This document shows positions 6,101 through 13,167 of a DNA stretch of 14,415 nt, piece by piece (position 1 is the first letter of the stretch; each line of letters begins with the position of its first letter). The DNA lies in assembly GCA_022822685.1 (NCBI GenBank), contig JAJEAQ010000017.1, positions 1 through 14,415 of the forward strand, read 5' to 3'. The notes under the pieces were generated by a model. That model had not been told where the DNA came from, searched no databases, and saw only the letters and a program-made list of their open reading frames with translations. The translations under genes were made by a program, and so were the position numbers. Source of the DNA: Trichodesmium sp. jk18x7bins.61 (GTDB lineage: Bacteria; Cyanobacteriota; Cyanobacteriia; Cyanobacteriales; Microcoleaceae).

Positions 6101-8224
6101 GCAGTTGGAGGTTTCCACGAAGATTATTTCTACGGTTACGAAGATATAGATTTATGTTTGAGTATCCAGCAAAAATTAGGCAAAGAAATTATTAGTGCCA
6201 ATCATTTAACAGCTTTCCATCATCACGGTTTTTCTCGATTTAATAAAGACAAAGCATTCATCCAAGAAATCTTAAAGAATCGCCCCATAATTGAACAGCG
6301 ATTTGCCTATTATTTACGTCGTAAACATTTACAAGATTACTTTGAAAAAGGAATGTTTTGGACTGGGCATCCCCTAACTATTGGCTTTGCTGTCACTGAA
6401 GCAGATATGGCAGCCTCAGCCGGAGATTATTTTACAGCGGTAGAGCTAGGAGAACAATTAGTCAAAGAATTTGAGTGGGATGTTTATTATCTTTCTGAAG
6501 GAGAGGAATGGTATGACATGACAAGATTAGATGTAATTGTAGTGATGCGCCATGATTACGATTTAGAAAGAATAGAAAATGCTAAACCGAGTTTAGTAAA
6601 AGTTGCTTGGGCGCGAAATTGGTTTGAAGTTTGGCCAGATCAAAAGTCAGCAGGGGATTATGATTGTTTTTGGTGTTCTTCTCAAAAATCAGCAGACTAT
6701 ATTCAGCAAAAATTATCTAAACCAGCAACAGTAGTGAGGATAGCTACTAATGTTGATCGGTTTACCAAAGCAGTGAGCAGTGAAATAGAGGAAAAGTTTA
6801 AATCTGACTATTGTTTTACTGGGAGTTTCTGGAAATATCCTAGAGATATTATGAATTTGTTGGAGCCTGATGATTTGCCGTTTGACTTTGCTCTATATGG
6901 GCATAATTGGGAAAAATTTGAGAAGTTTAAAAAGTATAATCGCGGCCCCGTGCCTTATACAGATATGCCCAAGGTTTATGCTTCTACAAAAATAGTGGTT
7001 GATGATGCTAACTCGGTGACAAAGCAGTGGGGTTCGACAAATTCGCGAGTGTTTGATGCGATTATGTCTGGTGCATTAGTTGTGACAAATGGAGAGTTAG
7101 GAAGTCAGGAGGCTTTTGAAGGGTTATTGCCTACTTATAATTCCTGTGAATCTTTGGAAAATTTGTTACGGGAGTATCTAGATAACGAGGAATTAAGGTT
7201 GGCAAAGGTGGCAGAGTTACAGAAAATTGTGCAGGAGAAGCATACTTATAAACACCGGGCTCATACTATATTTTCTGCCTTGCGAGAAAAGATGAGTAAT
7301 AGTTTTCGGATTGGGATAAAAATTGGAGTTCCTGATTGGCAGCAAGCAGAAGAATGGGGAGATTATCATTTTGCTTTAGGGATGAAAAGGCAGTTAGAAA
7401 TATTAGGTCATTCGGTACGGATTGATATTTTGCCAGAATGGGAAACGCCCAAAGCATTTGGAGATGATGTGGCGATCGCCATTCGTGGCTTGAGTCGTTA
7501 TCAACCCAAGTCTGATCAGATTAATTTGATGTGGAATATTAGTCATCCAGATCAGATTGAGTTGGAGGAATATGAGGAGTATGACCATATATTTGTGGCA
7601 TCCCACTCTTATACTGAAGAGTTACAAAAACAGGTAAATGTTCCTGTGCAAACTTTACTGCAATGTACTGATCCAAATTTGTTTTATCCTAATGAAGAAG
7701 GTTATGAGGAAGTAGGAGAAGTTTTGTTTGTGGGAAATTCTCGCAAGGTTTATCGTCAGATAGTTAAAGATGCGGTGGAGAGTGGTTTAAAGGTAGATGT
7801 TTATGGTACAAATTGGGATGATTTGTTGCCTAGTGATTATTTGAAAGGTGAGCATATTCCGAATCAAATTTTGCGCAGGTATTACAGTAAATGTGGTGTT
7901 TTGTTAAATGACCATTGGGATACCATGCGGGAGAAAGGATTTATTTCTAATCGTTTGTTTGATGCTGCTGCTTGTGGAGCGACAATTGTTTCTGACAAAA
8001 TTTCAGGCTTGGAAGAGGTGTTTGGAGATAAGATTTCTACTTATAATTCTGAGGAAGATTTGCCAAAAGTAGTAGAGGAATGTTTACAACAAAAAAGTCA
8101 GAATCTGGGTGAAAAATTAGAGTTAGCAAAGTATGTACGAGAAAATCATAGTTTTGAAAAAAGAGTCAAGGAGATTTTAAAAGTTATTGAGCAGTTGAAT
8201 GAGCAAAAGATGCTAGAAAATTAG
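3191..8224 (+). CDS. Giant TPR protein with GT2 and two CgeB-like glycosyltransferase domains
   Basis: The protein has 1677 residues. Residues 9-620 are 18 gapless 34-residue TPRs. Residues about 640-765 form a beta-rich domain with the YGWARH and YRQDLAE motifs often seen in glycan-modifying proteins. Residues about 785-1040 are a GT2 glycosyltransferase: VGIIILSLNG, DHGSTD (822-827), FMNNDI (871-876, the DXD-like metal site) and YGYEDIDL (981-988, catalytic-base region). Residues about 1057-1370 and 1370-1677 are two CgeB/Glyco_trans_1_2-like units, each ending in a sugar-nucleotide-binding pattern (STNSRVFDAIMSGALVV and ISNRLFDAAACGATIVS). It has no signal peptide or membrane segment, so it is cytoplasmic. 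The TPRs may recruit a protein or lipid-linked acceptor. It probably makes several linkages of a surface glycan or glycoprotein; donors and acceptor are unknown. The frame is intact. Confidence 0.85.
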   Translation: MSNLFPVTTAQHFQAANQALAADKPEEAIALYHKAIELNPNLALYHQTLGDVLIQIGKWEEATTAYKKAIELKPTSALYHHNLGKVQEKQGQLEEAIASYSQAININPNFSEFYNSLGTALMEKGLIDEAIAKFQKAISLEPDSGIAHQNLGLALEKQGQIEEAIVCYRKALEVDPGFWEPYQKLGIALTKQRELHQAAQVYSKACQLHLTSATVHHHCGEALTKFHQWEEAVAAYHKAIEIQANSAVVYHQYGYALAQLQKWPEAIAAYRQAIELQLNSPEIYHHLGYALVQHKSWSEAIVAYRKVTELQPNSPEAYHHLGYALSQLQKWEEAVIAYRKAAQLEPNSPDVHHQLGCALIKLKQNQEAVAVIRKALELNPNLLEAYRDLGTALSHLNQWDEAIATYHHVLGVNPNQGEIHGDLGQILAAQKQWDEAIASYHRALELNPKLPDVHHSLALALVQQQKFDDGIVSYRNAIELGINTAEIHHQLGHTLSQLKRWDEAVVSYRRAVEINPNSAAVHHVLGESLAQLERWDEAIASFSKAGQLNPKSPDVHCHLGELMSRLGRWDEAMAAYAKAVELRPNSAQFHFQLAEAKTRQNPLSEAIACYRRALEIDPHFSQAQTKLETVASVQNILKNGEIGSLSFLGETEFEGCLDYATIDYVYGWARHKKDQEKVVFLDIFVGNNLVGTLVANKYRQDLAEAFDSHGYHAFAQKIPPSLHSNGVVEVSVKITETGQQLKHSPKLLVVGPKGKKHEIARSFTEGEIKKLIYHQPPATINTEKPQVGIIILSLNGAKLLDELFASFEIYNSYEKAELIVVDHGSTDNSIDVCRQWSEKLPIKVIARGENYSFSNSSNVGVNETNAPLLLFMNNDITLCQDIIPQMVELIQQDKNLGMVGVKLLDIVSDRSLAFPPTQHLGVQLYFHSQNEPFYPFEVRYAPQLLKVQSAPWKVPAVTGALMMCRREDFQAVGGFHEDYFYGYEDIDLCLSIQQKLGKEIISANHLTAFHHHGFSRFNKDKAFIQEILKNRPIIEQRFAYYLRRKHLQDYFEKGMFWTGHPLTIGFAVTEADMAASAGDYFTAVELGEQLVKEFEWDVYYLSEGEEWYDMTRLDVIVVMRHDYDLERIENAKPSLVKVAWARNWFEVWPDQKSAGDYDCFWCSSQKSADYIQQKLSKPATVVRIATNVDRFTKAVSSEIEEKFKSDYCFTGSFWKYPRDIMNLLEPDDLPFDFALYGHNWEKFEKFKKYNRGPVPYTDMPKVYASTKIVVDDANSVTKQWGSTNSRVFDAIMSGALVVTNGELGSQEAFEGLLPTYNSCESLENLLREYLDNEELRLAKVAELQKIVQEKHTYKHRAHTIFSALREKMSNSFRIGIKIGVPDWQQAEEWGDYHFALGMKRQLEILGHSVRIDILPEWETPKAFGDDVAIAIRGLSRYQPKSDQINLMWNISHPDQIELEEYEEYDHIFVASHSYTEELQKQVNVPVQTLLQCTDPNLFYPNEEGYEEVGEVLFVGNSRKVYRQIVKDAVESGLKVDVYGTNWDDLLPSDYLKGEHIPNQILRRYYSKCGVLLNDHWDTMREKGFISNRLFDAAACGATIVSDKISGLEEVFGDKISTYNSEEDLPKVVEECLQQKSQNLGEKLELAKYVRENHSFEKRVKEILKVIEQLNEQKMLEN
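3215..5050 (+). repeat. 18 tandem 102-bp TPR-encoding units, HIP1 sites in phase
   Basis: Eighteen consecutive 34-codon units run without insertions. Seven carry GCGATCGC at exactly the same place, over the Ala-Ile-Ala of the second helix: 3272, 3476, 3578, 4394, 4496, 4802 and 5006, all offset by multiples of 102. The fifth unit has a one-base variant (GCGATCGT). Many units begin with a His-rich Tyr/Val-His-His pattern. Confidence 0.9.
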
Positions 8225-8236
8225 TTGCAGTTGTAG

Positions 8237-8294
8237 GGAGGGCAAATACTAACTTCTATATAAGAAGAGTAAATATGACGATAATTTGCCCTCC
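8237..8294. repeat. 11-bp perfect inverted repeat with nested hairpin after the giant gene
   Basis: GGAGGGCAAAT (8237-8247) is mirrored exactly by ATTTGCCCTCC (8284-8294). Inside the 36-nt loop, CTTCT (8253-8257) pairs with AGAAG (8263-8267). It starts 13 nt after the stop codon. It could stop or protect the transcript, but there is no T-run, and its arms resemble a dispersed repeat family (see 8365-8380). Confidence 0.6.
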
Positions 8295-8364
8295 TGATGG
8301 ACTCCCCTAAAATTGAAAGGAGAGCCTACTCTCATCCATTGATGTGGAAGAGGAAAATGAGGAG

Positions 8365-8380
8365 AATTGCCCACCCTACC
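8365..8380. repeat. Third copy of the GGGCAAT/CCCTACC repeat arm
   Basis: AATTGCCCACCCTACC, read on the minus strand as GGTAGGGTGGGCAATT, differs at only two positions from GTAGGGAGGGCAAAT at 8233-8247. Motifs of this kind (GGTAGGGTGGGCAAT) are widespread cyanobacterial intergenic repeats. Together with the inverted repeat at 8237-8294 it makes a three-armed repeat cluster. Confidence 0.5.
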
Positions 8381-8434
8381 TTTCTTTGCTGAAAAAAATA
8401 GTAGTAATTAAGATTTATTAATAATGCCCAAACC

Positions 8435-9006
8435 ATGACAGGTATAACTATCAACTTTAACAACGTCCTGAAACTAACTGATGACCAATTCTATCAACTA
8501 TGTCGAGATAATCCCGAAATTAAATTTGAACGTAACATCAGAGGAGAAATAACAATTATGCCACACACCGGAGGAGAAACAGAGAAACAAAATGCTTCAA
8601 TTATTGCCGATTTTGTAAATTGGAACCGTCAAACTAAACTGGGAGAAGTCTTTGATTCCTCCACCTGTTTCAAACTTCCCAACGGTTCAAATCGTTCTCC
8701 CGATGTATCTTGGATTAAGTTGGAAAGGTGGAATAAACTAACCCCCCCCAACAACGAGAAAAATTTCCTCCTATTGCCCCAGATTTTGTATTAGAACTAA
8801 TGTCACCATTGGACAGTTTAAAGGATATTCAAAATAAGATACAGGAATATATGAATGGGGGAGTAAAATTAGGTAGGCTAATTGATAAAAAAAATCGTCG
8901 CGTTGAAATTTATCGTCAGGGAAAAGAAGTAGAAATATTAGATGCTCCCACAAGATTATTCGGGGAAGATGTGTCACCTGGTTTGGTTTTGGATATGGAG
9001 TTATAG
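8435..9006 (+). pseudogene. Uma2-family PD-(D/E)XK nuclease, frameshifted
   Basis: Uma2 (DUF820) proteins are putative restriction-fold nucleases greatly expanded in cyanobacteria; their role is unclear. The first frame (from ATG 8435) gives LTDDQFYQLCRDNPEIKFER, IRGEITIMPHTGGETEKQN and RSPDVSWIKLERWNKL, the latter including a conserved catalytic-region Asp. At a run of eight C (8742-8749) the family sequence jumps frame: the original frame ends at 8794, while another reads PPIAPDFVLELMSP, with the catalytic-region Glu, and continues to TAG at 9006. A run of six or nine C would give one 190-residue protein of normal length. Expression would yield a truncated protein lacking half of the active site. 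A sequencing error in the homopolymer cannot be excluded. It lies 6 nt before an MntA-like gene, probably in the same transcript. Confidence 0.85.
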
Positions 9007-9012
9007 ATAACT

Positions 9013-9345
9013 ATGGAGATTAAGAAAATTATTTGCGATCGCCTACAAACAACAGAAACTCAAATCTATGATTTTTGTCAAAAGTGGCAAATTACAGAAT
9101 TATCAGTTTTTGGCTCAATTTTGACCGAGAGATTTAATCAAAATAGCGACGTGGATATTTTGGTTAAATTTGCACCAGAAGCTAGAACTCCTTTATTTGA
9201 TCTAGAGAATATGGAGTCGGAATTGAAAATAATATTCGGTAGAGATGTGGATATAGTTTCCAAAAAAGCAATTCAAATGAGTCATAATTGGATTCGTCGT
9301 TAAAATATTTTAGGTAGTGCCCTGGTTTTGTATGTCACGAGATGA
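9013..9345 (+). pseudogene. MntA-type minimal nucleotidyltransferase antitoxin with C-terminal nonsense codon
   Basis: MntA proteins adenylylate and so silence their HepT toxin partners. The frame from ATG 9013 has the nucleotidyltransferase signature FGSILTERFNQNSDVDILV, with Gly34-Ser35, Asp46 and Asp48, and a third acidic site in RDVDIV (Asp80). It stops at TAA 9301-9303 after NWIRR (96 residues). In the same frame the next codons read NILGSALVLYVTR and end at TGA 9343-9345, overlapping the ATG of the next gene by 14 nt. That continuation looks like the normal C-terminus of the family (R-x-x-I-L-x-x-A-x-x-L-Y), so the TAA is most likely a nonsense mutation of a Lys, Gln or Glu codon. The 96-residue product keeps all catalytic residues and may still work. 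GGAG at 8998-9001 is a distant ribosome binding site. Confidence 0.75.
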
Positions 9346-9655
9346 TGAGATAATTATAGATTTGGTGACTGCTTGTCATCTAATTTTAGATTTTACAAAA
9401 GGGATGGATAAATACAGTTTTATAGCAGATGCTAAAACCCAATCTTCTGTCTTATATCAAATCATTATCTTAGGGGAGGCAGTGAATCGATTATCTAAAA
9501 CTCTTATAGATTCCCATCCACAAATTCCAGTCAGGCAAATCAAAGGTATGGGTAACCGAGTTACTCACGAATATAAAGAAGTTGACACTGATATTATTTG
9601 GGATGCCATACAGAAAGATGTGCCGAGTTTATTAGCAATCTTAGAAAATCTTTAA
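9332..9655 (+). CDS. HepT-like (DUF86) toxin partner, catalytic Arg replaced
   Basis: HepT is the HEPN-type RNase partner of MntA. The 107-residue frame from ATG 9332 begins MSRDDEIIIDLVTACHLILDF, the usual family N-terminus; a GTG at 9317 is in frame but would add five unrelated residues. The helical core includes YQIIILGEAVNRLS. Family members normally carry R-x4-H-x-Y, as in MRNRVTHEY. Here the stretch reads MGNRVTHEY, with Gly74 where the catalytic Arg belongs; Arg76, His79 and Tyr81 are present. Activity is therefore doubtful. It would originally have overlapped the upstream antitoxin gene; the present stop in that gene leaves a 28-nt gap. Confidence 0.8.
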   Translation: MSRDDEIIIDLVTACHLILDFTKGMDKYSFIADAKTQSSVLYQIIILGEAVNRLSKTLIDSHPQIPVRQIKGMGNRVTHEYKEVDTDIIWDAIQKDVPSLLAILENL

Positions 9656-9696
9656 TTAAAATTAGGTATTAATCAAAAAATATCTTAATCAAGTTT

Positions 9697-9957
9697 ATGA
9701 ATATATCAAGCAATAACCCAAATCATCCGAACGGCAAGAAAAAGTGCAAGTGGGTTGTGGCCCCCATAATATCATGTCTGACTGGTGGAATGTCGATATT
9801 CGCCCTTTTCCTGGTATAAACCAAGTGATGGATGTAACTAAACCTTGGCCTTTTAATGATTTGGAATATGTATATGGAGAACATCTTCTAGAACATTTAA
9901 GTCTCGAAGGAGCGATCGCTTTTCTCGATAATGCTTGGAAAAGTCTCAAACCTAACC
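9697..9957 (+). pseudogene. SAM-dependent methyltransferase fragment (COG4627-like)
   Basis: A frame opening with GTG 9744 gives VQVGCGPHN, the SAM-binding glycine loop, then WWNVDIRPFPGINQVMDVTK, LEYVYGEHLLEHLS and AFLDNAWKSLKPN. These are motifs I, II and the GEHxLEH region of class I methyltransferases in the predicted-methyltransferase group COG4627. An ATG at 9697 opens a different frame (MNISSNNPN), and one base change near 9719 would join it to KSSERQEKVQVGCG, so the true 5' end may be 9697. The reading frame leaves the family right after SLKPN and runs into an MntA-like fragment, so the C-terminal half of the domain is missing. The gene is surely inactive as an enzyme of this fold. 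Confidence 0.7.
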
Positions 9958-10041
9958 GACATAATATTATTAGTTTTTGGTTCAATTTTAACTAAGAAAT
10001 TTAATCAAAATCGGGATGAAGGTGTTTGGGTTAAATTTTGA
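9958..10041 (+). pseudogene. Degenerate internal fragment of a second MntA-like gene
   Basis: Read in the frame starting at 9958, the DNA encodes DIILLVFGSILTKKFNQNRD, then EGVWVKF and TGA. This matches residues 32-53 of the nearby MntA-type protein. About 53 of 66 bases (9973-10038) equal 9106-9171, including synonymous sites. The metal-binding Asp-x-Asp has become Asp-Glu-Gly, and nothing upstream or downstream belongs to the family. It is a relic of a related gene, joined to the methyltransferase fragment. Confidence 0.75.
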
Positions 10042-10049
10042 CTAAAAGT

Positions 10050-10965
10050 TTATTTAATTGCTAAAGCTATTGCATAATGAGTTTCGCCTAATTCTACACA
10101 CAAATCATCTATAAGCATCAGAAAGTCTAAAATATGCTGATCTTGCGATTCATTAAAATTATGAAGAATATCAGAGCAAGCTAGATGGTAAACTACTCCA
10201 CCGGTAAGAGTTATTTCAGCTTTGGGAAAATATTTTTTTATCGAGTCAATAATCCTTTCAGAATCTGCTGCTTCAGAAGGATCAATCTCAATCATGGATT
10301 CAACACTATTTCGAACTATAGTTTTTGGTAGTAACTGACTAGGGTTTTTGGGATTAGTTAAATATTTTTCTGGTAGAATAGCCCTGACTTGAGAAGCAAC
10401 TTTTAGCATTTTGTCTGACCACTGCATTCTATTTGGCCCTACATAATCATCCATATAGAACATTCCATCTTTTTGGAGAACTTTATAACTCCATCTGATA
10501 GCTGCTTCTACGTCTAACATATGGTGAAGAGAGTTATTCCAGTGAACAAAATCAAAGCATTCTTTTTCCATAATTACGTCTAAAGCATCTCCTTGGATAA
10601 AATTCACTTTGTTTTCGAGGCCAAATTTAGCTGCTAATCTTTTACCTTGCTCAATTCTAACTTGGGAAAGCTCGTAAAGTTGAAACGAAGAAACCACACC
10701 TTGACGTACTAATGTCATTTCTTTTTGTCCATTCCCACAGCCCACAGATACACCAGAAACAAAAGGACACCGATCTCCTGCCATTTTTATAGCTTTCTGG
10801 GTAATACCTTGAGAAAATCCATCTAGTGGCAAACCTGTAATTTTTTTTGTTTATGTGTCTGATTATATAAGGACTTTGCCACCATCTCAACCGTAAATTT
10901 GAGGTTTTCTGGCTGTTTTTCGTCACACTAGACCAATGAGATGCTACTTTATCTTTATTGTTCAT
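10050..10965 (-). pseudogene. SAM-dependent methyltransferase, frameshifted at an A8 run
   Basis: The minus-strand gene starts at ATG 10965 with MNNKDKVASHWSSV, LRLRWWQSPYIIRHINKK. At a run of eight A (plus-strand T 10841-10848) the frame must change to continue as ITGLPLDGFSQGIT. The rest is a normal class I methyltransferase: SGVSVGCGNGQKE (SAM loop), LYELS, FIQGDALD, FDFVHWNNSLHHM, GMFYMDDYVGPNR, then a C-terminal region ending AIALAIK. Seven A would give one protein of about 304 residues. As read, translation from the ATG leaves the family at codon 43 and stops at 10657; no good internal start exists. The lesion is a single homopolymer base, so a sequencing error, a recent mutation or slippage rescue are all possible. 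Such enzymes are common beside glycan biosynthesis genes; the substrate is unknown. Confidence 0.8.
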
Positions 10966-11038
10966 GGCTTGCTACCGTTCTCCATTGTTAATTTCATTCT
11001 CTTCCAGCCCAATTCATAGTTTATGGTATGATCAAATC

Positions 11039-11068
11039 TTGACATTCACTTTTTATGTTTTTTTAAAT
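11039..11068 (+). promoter_or_regulatory. Possible promoter of the sulfotransferase gene
   Basis: TTGACA at 11039-11044 is followed after 18 nt by TTAAAT (11063-11068), close to the start codon at 11077. The -35 is good and the -10 poor. The region 10966-11076 is the divergent spacer between this gene and the minus-strand methyltransferase. Confidence 0.3.
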
Positions 11069-11076
11069 AAATAATT

Positions 11077-12003
11077 ATGCTTAGTACTGATAGTTTAGTT
11101 TATCCAAATTTGATTTGTATAGGTGCTCAGAAATGTGGCACTACATGGGTTCATAAATGCCTTGATCAGCATCCTGATGTTTTCATGTCTACTCCTAAAG
11201 AATTGAATTATTTTGTAGCTCCAAAAAAACTTAATCAGATTGATTTTGAGAAGTATTTAAGTAATTTTTCGCAAGGAAGAGGTAAGAAAATAGTAGGTGA
11301 ATCTACACCAGGATATTTTTGGACATACGATCAAAACTCAAAATATCCACCACTTGGCAGAAATAGAAAAATACCAAGTTCCATCAAACAGTTTTTGGGA
11401 AGTAATGTTAAATTCATACTGGCACTTCGTAATCCAGTGCATAGAGCTATATCTGCTTATTTTCATCATTTTAGACAAGGTCGTTTTCTGGGTAATGAAA
11501 GTATCCTTGATTGCTTGGGTGAACATGGAATAGCTGAATTATCTTTTTACAAGCGTCACCTATGTAACTGGGAGAAAGAATTTTCTAACAAACACTTTAT
11601 TGTTATATTCTTTGATGATATAGTGCAGCACCCAGAAAACGTGCTCAAAAAACTATTGATGGCTTTAGAGCTTAGTTGCCACCATCCTATCAAAATTGAT
11701 CAATACTATAATCCAGGGTTTCAGCTCAAAGTAATAGATGACTATTTAACTATTGACTTGGCAAGCCAAGATAAAATCAATGGAAAATTTACATCTGGTA
11801 ATTTAAAAAAAGTCAAAAAAAATAATGTAATACCTAAAATATATCAAAAAGAAGTTGATATTCTGTTTGATATATTTTCTCAAGATATTGAATACATTAA
11901 TAACGTCTTCAAGATTGAATCTCTGGACTGGTTTAATCGTGATATTAATTTACTGATTGAAAAATCTTGCACTAGCTCCAAAACAGATATGTCGAAACTT
12001 TAA
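11077..12003 (+). CDS. Sulfotransferase (PAPS-dependent)
   Basis: This 308-residue cytoplasmic enzyme should move sulfate from PAPS to a hydroxyl or amine, probably on a sugar. The 5'-phosphosulfate loop is IGAQKCGTTWVHKCLDQHPD (about residues 14-33). The 3'-phosphate site is ALRNPVHRAISAYFHHFRQG, with the conserved Arg and Ser. MSTPKELNYF, VGESTPGYFW and VIFFDDIVQHPENVL are further family signatures. It resembles the heparan-sulfate/general sulfotransferase type. There is no signal peptide. The ATG has no visible Shine-Dalgarno sequence and sits in an AT-rich leader. The C-terminal 40 residues are not recognisable. The gene appears intact, directly upstream of a broken glycosyltransferase-like gene and divergent from a methyltransferase. 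Confidence 0.8.
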   Translation: MLSTDSLVYPNLICIGAQKCGTTWVHKCLDQHPDVFMSTPKELNYFVAPKKLNQIDFEKYLSNFSQGRGKKIVGESTPGYFWTYDQNSKYPPLGRNRKIPSSIKQFLGSNVKFILALRNPVHRAISAYFHHFRQGRFLGNESILDCLGEHGIAELSFYKRHLCNWEKEFSNKHFIVIFFDDIVQHPENVLKKLLMALELSCHHPIKIDQYYNPGFQLKVIDDYLTIDLASQDKINGKFTSGNLKKVKKNNVIPKIYQKEVDILFDIFSQDIEYINNVFKIESLDWFNRDINLLIEKSCTSSKTDMSKL

Positions 12004-13044
12004 AGAATTAACAGATAGTATGGAAAGATTAGGCAAGAATTAGAGTCAGTACAAGTTCGGCTAGATATTATTAAAAGTGAGTCATAAAAATTAAGTTCTA
12101 AGTCTCATTTAGAACTTAAGCAAAATCCCAAAGATAACAATAACAATAATCATTTATTAAAGTATTTTGAAAAGAATGGGGAGATCTTAATTAATAATCC
12201 AACTTTGATGAATCCTTTAAAACTCAATATTTATTGTTGTATTACATTTTATATAAACAAGAGCGACTTCAATATTTAGCTAGAGTATTACGCTCTTGAT
12301 GTTCTTGGTTATGTTCAAATCTAGAAATCGTCAGAATTATTAATCATGAAGTTTCCGAGCAATCTTTAACATCATTTAAATCAGTAATTAATACATACTT
12401 ATCAGATAGAGTTACTATGTGAGCCACTCAAGAATAATTTCTATCTAACATGGGCTCATAAGGAGCTGATGTACTCTGCATACAATTCCACCAATCCACA
12501 ATATGATATTTTTCTAGATTTGGAAAATGATATTGAACTATCTTGGGTTAACTTATTATATTGGCTAGAGTTTCTACCAATTCTTAATAAAAATCAACTT
12601 ATTCCCGGATTTATCCGAGTAGAACAAAGATTTAAAGATGGTATGTGGATGAGTACAGATTTTTGTCGTAAGACTAATGTTAACCAATGGAAAAGTATTG
12701 AATTAGGAGAGTATCAATTTATAAATTTAGCATATCCATATCAAGCTTTTTGGATACTAGATAGGGAACTGATGGCTGAATATATAATTTCACCTAGTTT
12801 CCATAAAGATGATTCTCTGAAAACAAGTAAAATGGGAATTCGAGAGGGAGCTGCAATGGGTTTGTTGTATGAAAATATACCTAAAGGTTTTAAATCAAGA
12901 CATGTTGTGCCTATTCAAAAAGGTAAGAAATATGTAGAGTGGTTCCCTACAGTTCATCACTTAACAAATAACTATGCAAATCATCCAAAAACGCGATGTG
13001 GAAAGTTACCTGCTAGTCAGCTTGTATCTTCAGTTAATACATAA
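12002..13044 (+). pseudogene. Multiply broken putative glycosyltransferase-like gene
   Basis: The intact 3' part (12421-13044) reads EPLKNNFYLTWAHKELMYSA, YDIFLDLENDIELSWVN, LIPGFIRVEQRF, FINLAYPYQAFWILDRELM, MGIREGAAMGLLYENIPKGF and VHHLTNNYANHP. That is a conserved pattern of a putative glycosyltransferase whose acidic LENDIE resembles a metal site; the exact family is uncertain. Upstream, the same protein can be followed through other frames: PLKLNIYCCITFY (to about 12252), then KQERLQYLARVLRS, a TGA at 12297-12299, NLEIVRIINHEVSEQSLTSF to 12419, and a return to the first frame at 12421. Further left, KQNPKDNNNNNHLLKYFEKN and a coiled-coil-like ELESVQVRLDIIKSES are separated by TAA 12085-12087. 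At least two stops and two frame changes are present. An ATG at 12469 behind AAGGAG could still give a 191-residue remnant. Confidence 0.7.
12091..12119. repeat. 11-bp perfect inverted repeat inside the broken gene
   Basis: TTAAGTTCTAA (12091-12101) and TTAGAACTTAA (12109-12119) are exact reverse complements around a 7-nt loop. It lies 88 nt after the sulfotransferase stop, next to the TAA at 12085. It is AT-rich and lacks a T-run, so it is a poor terminator; it may be a leftover of a small inserted repeat. Confidence 0.5.
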
Positions 13045-13167
13045 AAATATCTAGTGAGTAATTAGGGAACAAATAAAAGATAACTTCTACTGATTTGACT
13101 ACCTACAATAAAGCAATTCAAGAGTACAGAAAAGACTCTCTAATTTTCTAGTAAAAAAACATGAATA

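Noticed and set aside
9317..9331. GTG 9317 as the HepT start
   Set aside because: It adds MPWFC, which is really the antisense-of-frame remnant of the former MntA C-terminus; family members begin MSRDDE.
9695..9985. 96-codon minus-strand frame over the methyltransferase fragment
   Set aside because: It is the shadow of a plus-strand frame with clear methyltransferase motifs; its own sequence is Arg/Ser-rich and matches no family.
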